Of a DNA stretch of 64,000 nucleotides, positions 25,990 to 35,352 are shown one piece after another. The DNA lies in NCBI GenBank assembly GCA_934155645.1, contig CAKPHC010000005.1, positions 75,819 to 139,818 of the forward strand, in the 5' to 3' direction. The notes beneath the pieces were generated by a model that was not told where the DNA came from, searched no databases, and worked only from the letters and a program-made list of their open reading frames with translations. The translations under genes and the position numbers were made by a program. Source of the stretch: an uncultured Bacilli bacterium. GTDB taxonomy: Bacteria > Bacillota_I > Bacilli_A > RF39 > UBA660. Every line of letters starts with the position of its first letter. Within the stretch, counting starts at the first letter, position 1.

Positions 25990-26019
25990 TTGACAAACGT
26001 TTGTTTGTAGGATTATAAT
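25990..26019 (+). promoter_or_regulatory. uvrB promoter
   Basis: TTGACA (25990-25995) and TATAAT (26014-26019) are separated by 18 bases. Both hexamers are full consensus. Confidence 0.88.
25994..26007 (+). promoter_or_regulatory. Candidate LexA (SOS) operator
   Basis: CAAACGTTTGTTTG is a perfect dyad CAAAC-N4-GTTTG inside the promoter spacer. It agrees with the Gram-positive LexA/DinR box CGAAC-N4-GTTCG type at 12 of 14 positions and sits where a repressor would block the polymerase. uvrB is an SOS gene in Bacillus. Confidence 0.6.
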
Positions 26020-26038
26020 ACAATCACAGGAGGAGTTT

Positions 26039-27988
26039 ATGTTTAATTTAGTATCAAAATATAATCCAAGTGGAGATCAACCTAAAGCCATAGAAGAATT
26101 AGTGACAGGTCTAAAGAATAACAAAAAACATCAAGTTTTACTAGGGGCTACCGGTACGGGTAAGACTTTTACTATTGCTAATGTAATTAAAGAAGTTAAT
26201 AAACCAACTTTAGTTTTAGCACACAATAAAACTTTAGCAGGACAACTATATAGTGAATTAAAAGAATTATTTCCAGATAATCGAGTTGAATATTTTGTAT
26301 CTTATTATGATTACTATCAGCCAGAAGCATATGTTCCTTCAACAGATACATATATAGAAAAAGATTCATCAATAAATGATGAGATAGATGAATTGCGTCA
26401 TTCTGCAACTAGTGCTTTATTATCAAGAAAAGATGTAATAGTAGTAGCCAGTGTTTCTTGTATATATGGTATAGGTGAAGTAGAAGAATATTTAAATAAA
26501 ATGTTAACTTTAAATGTTGGAGATAGAATTGATAGAGACCAGGTATTAATGAAACTTGTTGATATGCTTTATGAAAGAAATGACATAGATTTTAAACGTG
26601 GCACTTTTAGAGTTAAAGGAGACGTTCTTGAAGTTATTCCATCTAGTGATAGAACTAACGGGATAAGAGTGGAATTTTTTGGTGATGAAATAGACCGTAT
26701 TAGTGAAATAGATCCATTAACTGGTGCGATAAAAAATAATAAGAAAACCATTTCTATTTTCCCAGCTAGTCACTTTGTAACGAGTGACGAAAAACTAAAA
26801 GCTGCAATCAAAACGATTAAAGAAGAATTAAAAGATAGATTAGAGTATTTTAAAGAAAATAATAAATTGTTGGAATACCAAAGACTTGAACAAAGAACTA
26901 ATTATGATTTAGAAATGTTAGAAGAGACAGGATTTTGTACCGGTGTAGAAAACTATTCACGACATTTAGCTGGTCGTAAAGAAGGAGAAACACCAACTAC
27001 ATTAATGGATTTCTTTCCTGATGATTATTTACTTGTAATAGATGAATCTCACGTTACTATTCCTCAAGTAAGAGGTATGTATAATGGTGATAGAGCTCGT
27101 AAAATGAATTTAGTTGAGTATGGCTTTAGATTACCAAGTGCTCTTGACAACAGACCATTAAAATTCGATGAATTCGAGAAAAAGATTAATCAAGTAATAT
27201 ATGTTTCTGCTACACCTGGAGATTATGAATTATCACTAGTTAATAACAAGTATGTGGAACAAATAATAAGACCTACTGGATTATTAGACCCGATTATTGA
27301 AGTAAGAAAAAGTGAAGGTCAAATTGATAATTTGGTTGGAGAAATAAAAGAACGTATGAAGAATAATGAAAGAGTATTGATTACTACTTTAACTATTCGT
27401 ATGGCAGAAGAATTAACCAATTATTTAAAAGATTTAGATATTAAAGTAGCTTATCTTCACACAGAAGTAAAAACTTTAGAAAGAATGCAAATAATTCGTG
27501 ATTTGCGTTTAGGAAAATATGATTGTATAGTTGGTATAAACCTATTAAGAGAAGGTATAGATATACCAGAAGTAAGTTTAATTGCAATATTAGATGCTGA
27601 TAAAGAAGGATTCTTACGTAGCAGCAGAAGTTTAATTCAAACAATAGGTAGATGTGCTAGAAATGCTCATGGCAAATGTATAATGTATGCCGACCACATG
27701 ACTGATTCAATGGATTATGCAATTAAAGAAACGGCAAGACGCAGAAGAATTCAAGAACAATATAATATTGAACATAACATTGTACCTAAAACAATCATTA
27801 AAGATATAAGAGATGTTATAAGTAATGTAGATGAAACAAAAGATAAGAAAGTTAAATTAACAAAGAAAGAAATGACTAAGACAATAGATAAGATTGAACA
27901 AGAAATGAAAGAAGCAGCGCGTAATCTTGACTTTGAAAGAGCGATGGAGTTACGTGATATATTGTTTGAAATGAAGAGTGAAGTATAA
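26039..27988 (+). CDS. uvrB: Excinuclease ABC subunit B
   Basis: UvrB verifies lesions in nucleotide excision repair after delivery by UvrA and recruits UvrC. The 649-residue protein shows Walker A GATGTGKT (36-43), the beta-hairpin YYDYYQPEAYVPSTDTYIEK, IDESHVTIPQVRGMYNGDRA, helicase motifs V and VI (GINLLREGIDIPEVSL, RSLIQTIGRCARN) and a C-terminal UVR motif (LDFERAMELRDILFEM). The ATG follows AGGAGG. A probable SOS operator overlaps the promoter. uvrA lies three genes downstream. Confidence 0.97.
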   Translation: MFNLVSKYNPSGDQPKAIEELVTGLKNNKKHQVLLGATGTGKTFTIANVIKEVNKPTLVLAHNKTLAGQLYSELKELFPDNRVEYFVSYYDYYQPEAYVPSTDTYIEKDSSINDEIDELRHSATSALLSRKDVIVVASVSCIYGIGEVEEYLNKMLTLNVGDRIDRDQVLMKLVDMLYERNDIDFKRGTFRVKGDVLEVIPSSDRTNGIRVEFFGDEIDRISEIDPLTGAIKNNKKTISIFPASHFVTSDEKLKAAIKTIKEELKDRLEYFKENNKLLEYQRLEQRTNYDLEMLEETGFCTGVENYSRHLAGRKEGETPTTLMDFFPDDYLLVIDESHVTIPQVRGMYNGDRARKMNLVEYGFRLPSALDNRPLKFDEFEKKINQVIYVSATPGDYELSLVNNKYVEQIIRPTGLLDPIIEVRKSEGQIDNLVGEIKERMKNNERVLITTLTIRMAEELTNYLKDLDIKVAYLHTEVKTLERMQIIRDLRLGKYDCIVGINLLREGIDIPEVSLIAILDADKEGFLRSSRSLIQTIGRCARNAHGKCIMYADHMTDSMDYAIKETARRRRIQEQYNIEHNIVPKTIIKDIRDVISNVDETKDKKVKLTKKEMTKTIDKIEQEMKEAARNLDFERAMELRDILFEMKSEV

Positions 27989-28827
27989 TGAGATTTAAAA
28001 AAATATATATAGAGATAACTAATTCATGTAATTTAAACTGTTCTTTTTGTCACAACAATAATCGTAGTAAACAATTTATAAGTGTGGAAAAGTTTAAGGA
28101 AGTAATTTCTAAGATAAAAGATTATACAGAATATATATATTTACACGTGAAAGGGGAACCTTTATTACATCCCAATTTAGAAGAGATACTTGCTATATGT
28201 GAACAAAACAATATCAAGGTAAATATAACTACAAATGGCACTTTACTAAAGACTAGATATGATACCTTAAAAAAGTTTTCATGTGTAAGGCAACTAAATA
28301 TTTCGCTACACTCCGAAAACAACTTATTAACATATTACGATGATGTTTTTGAAACCTGTAAAGAATTATCACAGAATATGTTCATAAGCTATAGATTATG
28401 GACATTAAAAGACTATAAATTGGATAAAAAATCCACAGATGTTGTTGATAAAATAATTAAAAGTTATAATTTATCAACAAATATAGTGGAAAAATTATAT
28501 TGCGACCGTTCAGTCAAAATATTTTTGAACACTTTTGTGAATAAAGATAATTTGTTTTCTTGGCCAACGCTAGATGCTGAAAACGAAAGTGATGGTTTTT
28601 GCTATGGATTAAATACACATATTGGAATATTGGTTGATGGAACTGTAGTACCTTGTTGTTTAGATGGTGAAGGCATTATAAATTTGGGAAACATTTTCGA
28701 GGAAACGATAGAAGAGATATTACAAAAAGGTAGAACTAAGCAAATTATAGAAAATTTTAATCAAAATAAATGTAGCGAAGAATTATGCAAAAAATGTGAA
28801 TATAAAAATAGATTTATAAAAAAATAA
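27988..28827 (+). CDS. Radical SAM protein with SPASM-like C-terminus, function unknown
   Basis: This 279-residue protein has the radical SAM cluster motif C14-x3-C18-x2-C21 (ITNSCNLNCSFCHN), followed by GEPLLHPNLEEI and NITTNGTLL. The second half has a Cys-rich SPASM-like region (GTVVPCC and CSEELCKKCEYKNRF), where such enzymes bind auxiliary iron-sulfur clusters. The substrate is unknown. SPASM enzymes often modify peptides or act as maturases, but no small precursor peptide is seen nearby. Its ATG overlaps the uvrB stop by one base (TAATG), so it is translationally coupled to uvrB and may share SOS control. Confidence 0.75.
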   Translation: MRFKKIYIEITNSCNLNCSFCHNNNRSKQFISVEKFKEVISKIKDYTEYIYLHVKGEPLLHPNLEEILAICEQNNIKVNITTNGTLLKTRYDTLKKFSCVRQLNISLHSENNLLTYYDDVFETCKELSQNMFISYRLWTLKDYKLDKKSTDVVDKIIKSYNLSTNIVEKLYCDRSVKIFLNTFVNKDNLFSWPTLDAENESDGFCYGLNTHIGILVDGTVVPCCLDGEGIINLGNIFEETIEEILQKGRTKQIIENFNQNKCSEELCKKCEYKNRFIKK

Positions 28828-28831
28828 TGTA

Positions 28832-28840
28832 TGGTATAAT
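28832..28840 (+). promoter_or_regulatory. Extended -10 promoter of yqeG/uvrA
   Basis: TGGTATAAT lies 22 bases before the yqeG start. Confidence 0.5.
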
Positions 28841-28862
28841 ACAAGTGATTTAGGAGGCATTC

Positions 28863-29450
28863 ATGGCTAACAAAAATATTGAAATGTTAAAAGTTTTCTT
28901 TGGAGTAATAAATAATAATGAAAAGTATATAAACCTAGTATTACCTAACTGCTATGTTAAAAGTGTTTATGATATAGATTACGAAACATTATATAAGAAA
29001 GGCTATCACAGTATTATATTTGATATTGATAATACATTATTACCGGTTAACGATATTAAAGTACCAGAAGATTTGAAATGCTTAATGGAACAATTAAAAG
29101 GATATGGCTTTAATGTATGTATTGTATCTAATAATTCAATAGAAAGAGTATTACCGCCAGCTGAAAACTTAGGAGTTACTTATCTTGCTAATGCTCATAA
29201 ACCAAATCCAATCGCTTTTTCAACAGCATTAAAAGAGTTAAATTCAACCGTTGAAGAAACAGTTATGGTGGGTGACCAAATGCTTAGTGACATTAAAGGT
29301 GCTAATGAGTATGGATTATACAGTATTTTAGTTGACCCGGTTGATAATAAATATGATATTAAAACTGGTACTAGTCGTGTATTACAAAATATAATGATAA
29401 AAAAATTAAGTAAGAGAGATTTATTTAAAAAAGGTTCTTATTATAAATAG
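28863..29450 (+). CDS. yqeG: YqeG-family HAD phosphatase
   Basis: This 195-residue HAD-superfamily (IIIA) protein has the nucleophile motif FDIDNTLLP near residue 53, VSNN (motif II), a conserved Lys in HKPNP, and VGDQMLSDIKGAN (motifs III/IV). YqeG proteins are predicted phosphatases whose physiological substrate is unclear, and the mitochondrial relative acts on phosphatidylglycerophosphate. AGGAGG precedes the ATG. uvrA follows after 12 bases. Confidence 0.85.
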   Translation: MANKNIEMLKVFFGVINNNEKYINLVLPNCYVKSVYDIDYETLYKKGYHSIIFDIDNTLLPVNDIKVPEDLKCLMEQLKGYGFNVCIVSNNSIERVLPPAENLGVTYLANAHKPNPIAFSTALKELNSTVEETVMVGDQMLSDIKGANEYGLYSILVDPVDNKYDIKTGTSRVLQNIMIKKLSKRDLFKKGSYYK

Positions 29451-29462
29451 GAGGATAAAGAT

Positions 29463-32270
29463 ATGAATGAAATAATAATTAAAGGTGCTAGAGAAAACAA
29501 TTTAAAAAATATAGATATAACACTACCAAAAAACAAGTTAATTGTTATGACAGGAGTATCAGGTAGTGGTAAAAGTAGTTTAGCTTTTGACACAATATAT
29601 GCCGAAGGTCAAAGAAGATACGTTGAAAGTTTAAGTGCATATGCTAGACAATTTTTAGGTGGAACCGAAAAACCAGATGTAGATTCCATTGAAGGTTTAT
29701 CTCCATCTATTAGTATTGACCAGAAGACAACTAACAAAAATCCTCGTTCTACAGTAGGAACTGTTACTGAAATATATGATTATTTAAGATTGCTATATGC
29801 AAGAATAGGTACCCCATACTGTCCAAATCATCATATACCAATAAAAGCCCAAAGTATTGAGGAAATGGTAAATAAATTATTAGAATATGAAATTGGTACT
29901 AAATTTGTAATTATGGCACCGGTAGTTCACGGTGAAAAAGGAACACACAAAGATTTATTTGACAAATTACGCAGTGACGGATTTGTAAGAGTAAGAGTAA
30001 ATGGCGAAATGCGTGATTTATCTGAAGAGATAGTTTTAGATAAAAATATAAAGGATGACATAGATGTAATAGTTGATAGATTAATCTTAAAAGATGATAT
30101 AAGGTCACGATTACATGAATCAATTGAGACAGCAACGAAACTTGCAGAAGGAAAAGTTCTAATAGAGATACCAGGTGTTAAAGAAATTCTTTTTTCAGAG
30201 AATTTTGCATGTCCTTATTGCGAATTTTCATTGCCCGAGTTAGAACCAAGATTATTTAGTTTTAATTCACCGTATGGTGCATGTCCTGACTGTAAAGGTT
30301 TAGGAATAAAACTAAATATTGACCCAGATTTAGTAATACCTAATCAAGAATTATCAATTAATGATGGATGTATTGCGACACTAAGTGATGACCAAGATGG
30401 AATATATTATAAGAGACTAGAATCAGTATGTAATTATTATGATATAGATATGAATAAACCATTTAAGAATTTGACCAAGAAGGAAAAAGAGATAGTATTA
30501 TACGGTTCTCCTGATAAAGTTGATTTCAAGTATACAACAAGAGGAGGCACATCATACAATCAAAAAGATTATTACGAAGGAATTATTACCAATTTACAAC
30601 GTAGATATATGGAAACAAGCAGTACATGGATTCGTGAATGGCTAGAAAATTATATGATTGAAACAGAATGTGAGACTTGCCATGGGGCTAGATTAGATGA
30701 CAGTGTTCTATCAGTTTTAGTTGGTAAAAAGAACATATATGAAATGACATGTATGAGTATCAAAAACTTAGTAACATTTTTTGATGATTTAAAATTAACA
30801 GAAGAACAAGAAAAAATCTCTGGATTGTTAATAAAAGAAATAAAGAATAGGTTGTCTTTCCTAAAAAATGTTGGATTGGAATATTTAACATTAAATAGAA
30901 TGGCTGGTACTTTATCTGGAGGAGAGGCACAAAGAATTAGATTGGCCACTCAGATAGGCTCAAGACTTACAGGTGTTTTATATGTTTTAGATGAGCCAAG
31001 TATCGGATTACATCAAAGAGATAATGAAAAATTAATTAATGCTTTAAAAGAAATGCGTGATTTAGGTAATACGTTAATTGTTGTAGAACATGATACAGAT
31101 ACTATGCTAGCGGCAGATTATCTAGTAGATATTGGACCAGGAGCTGGAGACAATGGTGGACAAGTTATGGCCGCAGGAACTCCAGAAGAAGTAATGAAGA
31201 ACGAAAATAGTATTACTGGACGATATTTAAGTGGCAAAGAATGCATTGAAATTCCAAAAAAGAGAAGAAAAGGTAATGGATTGTTTATCGAAGTCAAAGG
31301 TGCCAAGGAAAATAACTTGAAAGATATTAACGTTAAGTTTCCACTTGGAACTTTTACATGTGTAACTGGAGTATCAGGTAGTGGTAAAAGTAGTTTAGTT
31401 ATGGAAATTCTATGTAAAGGAGCTTTGAATTATTTATATCACACAAAAGACAAGCCAGGTAAACATAAAAAGATAATCGGACTAGAGAACATAGATAAAG
31501 TTGTTGATATTACACAGAATCCAATTGGAAGAACACCAAGAAGTAATCCAGCCACTTATACAGGTGTATTTGATGATATAAGAACACTATTCACAACAAC
31601 CAAAGAAGCTAAAATGTATGGCTTTGGTAAAGATAGATTTTCATTTAATGTTAAAGGAGGCCGCTGTGAGGCTTGCCGTGGTGATGGCGTTAAAAAAATA
31701 GAAATGCATTTTTTACCAGATGTTTATATTCCATGTGAAGTATGCCATGGTACAAGATACAATAGTGAAACAAGATTAATTAAATATAAAGGCAAGAATA
31801 TTGCTGAAGTATTAGATATGCGAGTATCTGAAGCGTTAGAATTCTTTGAAAACGTACCTAAAATTAAAAATAAATTACAAGTACTTAATGATGTTGGTTT
31901 AGGGTATATAAAACTTGGTCAAAGTGCTCCAACTTTATCAGGTGGAGAAGCTGGTAGAGTTAAACTTGCTAAAGAGCTTCAAAGAAAAGCAACCGGGAAA
32001 ACACTATTTATAATGGATGAACCAACAACCGGATTGCATTCAGCAGACATTAAAAGGTTACTTGCAATTATTCAAAAAATAGTAGATAATAATGATACAG
32101 TGATAGTTATAGAACATAACTTGGATATGATAAAAGTTGCTGATTACATCATAGATATTGGTCCTAACGGTGGAGATGATGGTGGTAGAATAGTTGCAAC
32201 AGGGACTCCAGAACAAATAGCTAAAAATAAAGATTCATATACAGGAATGTTCCTAAGTAAAATGTTATAG
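29463..32270 (+). CDS. uvrA: Excinuclease ABC subunit A
   Basis: UvrA is the dimeric damage sensor of nucleotide excision repair. The 935-residue protein carries two ABC modules, each with Walker A GVSGSGKSS, and LSGGEAQRI / LSGGEAGRV signatures. It has the UvrA insertion domains and two zinc sites (CPYC-CPDC region, and CEAC-CEVC). The family's TVGTVTEIYDYLRLLYARIGTPYC is split by ordinary substitutions only. The length is normal. It lies close to uvrB but with yqeG and the radical SAM gene between, an unusual break of the common uvrB-uvrA pair. Confidence 0.97.
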   Translation: MNEIIIKGARENNLKNIDITLPKNKLIVMTGVSGSGKSSLAFDTIYAEGQRRYVESLSAYARQFLGGTEKPDVDSIEGLSPSISIDQKTTNKNPRSTVGTVTEIYDYLRLLYARIGTPYCPNHHIPIKAQSIEEMVNKLLEYEIGTKFVIMAPVVHGEKGTHKDLFDKLRSDGFVRVRVNGEMRDLSEEIVLDKNIKDDIDVIVDRLILKDDIRSRLHESIETATKLAEGKVLIEIPGVKEILFSENFACPYCEFSLPELEPRLFSFNSPYGACPDCKGLGIKLNIDPDLVIPNQELSINDGCIATLSDDQDGIYYKRLESVCNYYDIDMNKPFKNLTKKEKEIVLYGSPDKVDFKYTTRGGTSYNQKDYYEGIITNLQRRYMETSSTWIREWLENYMIETECETCHGARLDDSVLSVLVGKKNIYEMTCMSIKNLVTFFDDLKLTEEQEKISGLLIKEIKNRLSFLKNVGLEYLTLNRMAGTLSGGEAQRIRLATQIGSRLTGVLYVLDEPSIGLHQRDNEKLINALKEMRDLGNTLIVVEHDTDTMLAADYLVDIGPGAGDNGGQVMAAGTPEEVMKNENSITGRYLSGKECIEIPKKRRKGNGLFIEVKGAKENNLKDINVKFPLGTFTCVTGVSGSGKSSLVMEILCKGALNYLYHTKDKPGKHKKIIGLENIDKVVDITQNPIGRTPRSNPATYTGVFDDIRTLFTTTKEAKMYGFGKDRFSFNVKGGRCEACRGDGVKKIEMHFLPDVYIPCEVCHGTRYNSETRLIKYKGKNIAEVLDMRVSEALEFFENVPKIKNKLQVLNDVGLGYIKLGQSAPTLSGGEAGRVKLAKELQRKATGKTLFIMDEPTTGLHSADIKRLLAIIQKIVDNNDTVIVIEHNLDMIKVADYIIDIGPNGGDDGGRIVATGTPEQIAKNKDSYTGMFLSKML

Positions 32271-32278
32271 GAGGTTCT

Positions 32279-32707
32279 ATGAAAATTGTAACTATTGATA
32301 CTAATAATAAGGCTAGATTAAATAAGATACTTGAATGGTTTATTTATATGGTTGGGTACACAATATCGTTTATTTTAATTTCATTAATGTTTGGTACTTT
32401 TAAAATAAATGGTGACCATTTTATACTTTATTCATTTTTAGCAGTAGTATTAATTTATATACTTAACAAAACTATTAAACCAATTTTATTTAAACTAACA
32501 CTTCCAATTACAGGAATAACAATGGGATTGTTTTACTTTGTTATTAATGCTGCGATTCTAAAGTTAGTTGATATTATAATGGGTGATAAATTAGATTTTA
32601 CAAGTGTATGGAAATTATTTTTTATTGCAATACTTTTGGCGGTGACTAATGCCATTATAGAAGAATTAATTATTAAACCAATTATAAGGAGGTTTAAAAA
32701 GAAATGA
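32279..32707 (+). CDS. Small four-helix membrane protein, phage-holin superfamily IV type
   Basis: This 142-residue protein has about four transmembrane helices. NKTIKPILFKLTLPITGITMGLF followed by FVINAAILKLVD matches the PF04020 pattern. Despite the name, chromosomal members are not phage holins and have no defined role. The gene starts eight bases after uvrA and overlaps lgt by four bases, so it is co-transcribed with lgt. Confidence 0.75.
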   Translation: MKIVTIDTNNKARLNKILEWFIYMVGYTISFILISLMFGTFKINGDHFILYSFLAVVLIYILNKTIKPILFKLTLPITGITMGLFYFVINAAILKLVDIIMGDKLDFTSVWKLFFIAILLAVTNAIIEELIIKPIIRRFKKK

Positions 32708-33519
32708 ACAGAATAGCATTAGACCTTGGATTCATACAAATATATTGGTATTCCATAATGATTTTAATAGGATTACTAGTAGGTTTATCTTTTATTTATA
32801 GCGAAGTTAAAAAGCAAAAAATTAATACTGATTTTTTTACTAATTTAGTATTTTATGCAATTATTATAGGAATAATCTGTGCTAGAGCATATTATGTTTT
32901 GTTTAATTTGGATTACTATAGTAATAACGTATTAGAAATATTCGAAATTTGGAACGGTGGACTAGCAATCCATGGAGGCCTTATAGGTGGAGGATTATTT
33001 GCTATTTTCTATTGTAAAAAGTATAAAGTAAATGTTTACAAAATATTAGATATATGTGTTGTTGGATTAATAATTGCACAAGCTATAGGTAGATGGGGAA
33101 ACTTCTTCAATCAAGAAGCTTATGGAATGTTAACAACTAAAGAAGCTTTGATAGCACAACATATACCAGACTTTATTATCGATGGTATGTATATAAATGG
33201 TGCATATTATCAACCTACATTTTTATATGAATCAATTTGGAATATAATGGGCTTTTTAATTCTAATAATAGTAAGAAAAGCATTTAAATATTTAAAAACT
33301 GGTCAATTAACAGGAATATATTTTGTTTGGTATTCAGTAGGAAGAATATTTATAGAGGGACTACGAAGTGATAGTTTAATGTTAGGAAACGTCAAAGTTG
33401 CCCAATTAGTCTCGTCGATTTTAATAATCGCTGGTATTATATTGATTGTTAAAAGAAGTAAAGGTTCCCGTTTTGATAATCTATATCGTAGGAGTGAAAA
33501 AGATGAAACAGGATTTTGA
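32704..33519 (+). CDS. lgt: Prolipoprotein diacylglyceryl transferase
   Basis: Lgt transfers diacylglycerol from phosphatidylglycerol to the lipobox cysteine of prelipoproteins, the first step in lipoprotein maturation at the membrane. The 271-residue protein has about seven helices, the signature GRWGNFFNQEAYG (about 134-146), GGLAIHGGLIGG and the C-terminal GRIFIEGLRSDSL. The start overlaps the previous stop (ATGA) and the 3' end overlaps trxB by 17 bases. Confidence 0.95.
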   Translation: MNRIALDLGFIQIYWYSIMILIGLLVGLSFIYSEVKKQKINTDFFTNLVFYAIIIGIICARAYYVLFNLDYYSNNVLEIFEIWNGGLAIHGGLIGGGLFAIFYCKKYKVNVYKILDICVVGLIIAQAIGRWGNFFNQEAYGMLTTKEALIAQHIPDFIIDGMYINGAYYQPTFLYESIWNIMGFLILIIVRKAFKYLKTGQLTGIYFVWYSVGRIFIEGLRSDSLMLGNVKVAQLVSSILIIAGIILIVKRSKGSRFDNLYRRSEKDETGF

Positions 33520-34417
33520 TGTAGCAATAATTGGCTCAGGTGTAGCAGGTATGACTGCTGCAATTTACCTTAAAAGAAGTGGTATTAATTGCTGTATATT
33601 AGAAAGAGAAGTACCGGGTGGACAAATTAATAAAGCTTCATCTGTTAGAAATTATCCCGGATTTATCGAAATAACAGGACCAGATTTGTCTAAAAATATT
33701 TTTGAGCAAGTAAATGATTTAGGAATTGTTTATAAATATGGTAATGTTTTAAAAATCAGTATTGAAGATGATTGCAAGATAATAAAAACAGATATAGAAG
33801 AGATTACTGTTAAAAACATCATTATTGCTACCGGCAGAACGGCAAGAAAACTTGGAATTCCTGGTGAAGACAAGTTGGTTGGCAAAGGTGTTAGTTATTG
33901 CGCTTTATGTGATGCCAACTTCTTTAAGAATCAAGATGTATTAGTAGTAGGTGGTGCCAATAGTGCGTTAGAAGAAGCTATATACTTATCTAACATCTGT
34001 AAAAAAGTAACCATAGTACATAGACGTGAATTAACTGCTGACCAAATCTTTATTGATCAATTAAAAAATATCTCAAACATCGAATTAAAACTTTATTGTA
34101 CTGTTAAGCAACTAAATGAAAAAGAAGGAATATTAGAATCTGCTACTATAGTTAATAAAGATAAAACTGAAGAGAATATCGATGTAAAAGGGTGCTTCAT
34201 ATATATAGGACAAATTCCAGCAAACGAATCATTTAAAGATGTTATAGAATTTGATGAGAAGGGATATGTTAAAGTTAACGAACATAACGAGACGAATGTT
34301 AAAGGAATATATGCAGCAGGTGACATCGTAAAAAAAGATGCATATCAATTGCTTACTGCTATGAGTGATGGCGTTATAGCAGCAGTGAACTGCATAAAGG
34401 ATATAAAAAATCAATAA
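33503..34417 (+). CDS. trxB: Thioredoxin reductase-like flavoprotein
   Basis: This 304-residue protein has an FAD dinucleotide fold (AIIGSGVAGMTAA), a redox-active CALC in GVSYCALCDANFF, an NADPH-binding fold (VLVVGGANSALEEA) with HRRELTADQI, and the C-terminal FAD motif GIYAAGDIVKKDAYQL. It reduces thioredoxin with NADPH. The usual motif is CATC or CAVC, so the CALC variant is mild. AGGAG eight bases upstream supports the ATG at 33503. The lgt-trxB neighbourhood is common in Bacillota. Confidence 0.92.
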   Translation: MKQDFDVAIIGSGVAGMTAAIYLKRSGINCCILEREVPGGQINKASSVRNYPGFIEITGPDLSKNIFEQVNDLGIVYKYGNVLKISIEDDCKIIKTDIEEITVKNIIIATGRTARKLGIPGEDKLVGKGVSYCALCDANFFKNQDVLVVGGANSALEEAIYLSNICKKVTIVHRRELTADQIFIDQLKNISNIELKLYCTVKQLNEKEGILESATIVNKDKTEENIDVKGCFIYIGQIPANESFKDVIEFDEKGYVKVNEHNETNVKGIYAAGDIVKKDAYQLLTAMSDGVIAAVNCIKDIKNQ

Positions 34418-34421
34418 ATAC

Positions 34422-34450
34422 TTGACTCTAAAACACTTATATGTTATTTT
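34422..34450 (+). promoter_or_regulatory. Candidate secE-nusG promoter
   Basis: TTGACT (34422-34427) and TATTTT (34445-34450) are spaced by 17 bases. The element overlaps the left arm of the trxB terminator, so the two signals compete for the same bases. Confidence 0.5.
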
Positions 34451-34477
34451 ATAACTGACACAGATAAGTGTTTTTAT
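34430..34477 (+). terminator. Terminator after trxB with nested hairpin
   Basis: AAACACTTAT (34431-34440) pairs with ATAAGTGTTT (34464-34473) followed by T residues. The loop itself contains GTTAT-TTT-ATAAC. Confidence 0.65.
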
Positions 34478-34504
34478 TTTGGTTAAATAAGGTAGGGGAT
34501 AAAA

Positions 34505-34804
34505 ATGGTAAAAGAATCAAAAAACACTAAAGCAAAAAAAGATGTAGAAAGCAAAAAGAACAACAAGAAGGTAGCAACAAAGAAAGTACAAAAAAAAGAA
34601 GTAAAGAAAGTAAAAAAAGAAGGATTATTCAAAAAAATTGGAAACTGGTTTAAATCAGTAATCAAAGAAGTTTCAAAAGTAAAATGGACTTCAAAAAAAG
34701 ATATGCTTAAATATTCAATTGCAACAATCGTATTTATAATTTTCTTTTCTTTATTCTTCTATGCTATTGAATTATTAATGGCATTTGTAAAGTCTTTGGT
34801 ATAG
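34505..34804 (+). CDS. secE: Preprotein translocase subunit SecE
   Basis: SecE clamps SecY in the protein-export channel. The 99-residue protein has a highly basic N-terminal extension (about 1-40, mostly Lys), then the conserved SecE amphipathic segment (GNWFKSVIKEVSKVKWTSKK) and one transmembrane helix (about 72-95). The gene directly precedes nusG, as in most bacteria. Confidence 0.93.
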   Translation: MVKESKNTKAKKDVESKKNNKKVATKKVQKKEVKKVKKEGLFKKIGNWFKSVIKEVSKVKWTSKKDMLKYSIATIVFIIFFSLFFYAIELLMAFVKSLV

Positions 34805-34816
34805 GTTGGTGATATT

Positions 34817-35350
34817 ATGGAAAAACAATGGTATGTAGTTAATACTTATTCTGGACATGAAAGTAAAGTTAAGGAAAAACTAGAAATGAAAGCAAATTCT
34901 ATGGATATGAAAGATTATATCTTTAGAGTTATAATTCCTGAACAAAAAGAAATTGAAGTAAAAGATGGTGTTCAAAAAGAAAAAGTTAAAAAGATGTTTC
35001 CAGGTTACATTTTAGTTGAAATGGTTATGAGTGATGAAGCATGGTATGTTGTTCGTAATACTCCAGGTGTAACAGGATTTATAGGTTCAAGTGGTAAAGG
35101 TGCAAAACCAACTCCTTTACAACCATATGAAGTTGATAATATCTTAAGAAATATGGGTATTAGCAGATTTGATACAGATAAAGAATTAGAAGTAGGAACA
35201 AAGGTAAAAATTATTGCTGGTCCATTTAACGGAATGTATGGAACTATTTCTACAATCGATATGGAAAATCAAAAATTAGAATTAAACGTAGATTTATTTG
35301 GACAAGAAACTACTGTTGAAGTTGAATTATCTCAAATAGAGGTGGCATAA
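34817..35350 (+). CDS. nusG: Transcription elongation/antitermination factor NusG
   Basis: The 177-residue protein has an NGN domain (QWYVVNTYSGHESKVKEKLE, MFPGYILVEMVM, WYVVRNTPGVTGFIG) and a C-terminal KOW domain (GTKVKIIAGPFNGMYGTI). NusG binds RNA polymerase and links it to ribosomes and Rho. It starts 12 bases after secE. Confidence 0.97.
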   Translation: MEKQWYVVNTYSGHESKVKEKLEMKANSMDMKDYIFRVIIPEQKEIEVKDGVQKEKVKKMFPGYILVEMVMSDEAWYVVRNTPGVTGFIGSSGKGAKPTPLQPYEVDNILRNMGISRFDTDKELEVGTKVKIIAGPFNGMYGTISTIDMENQKLELNVDLFGQETTVEVELSQIEVA

Positions 35351-35352
35351 CA

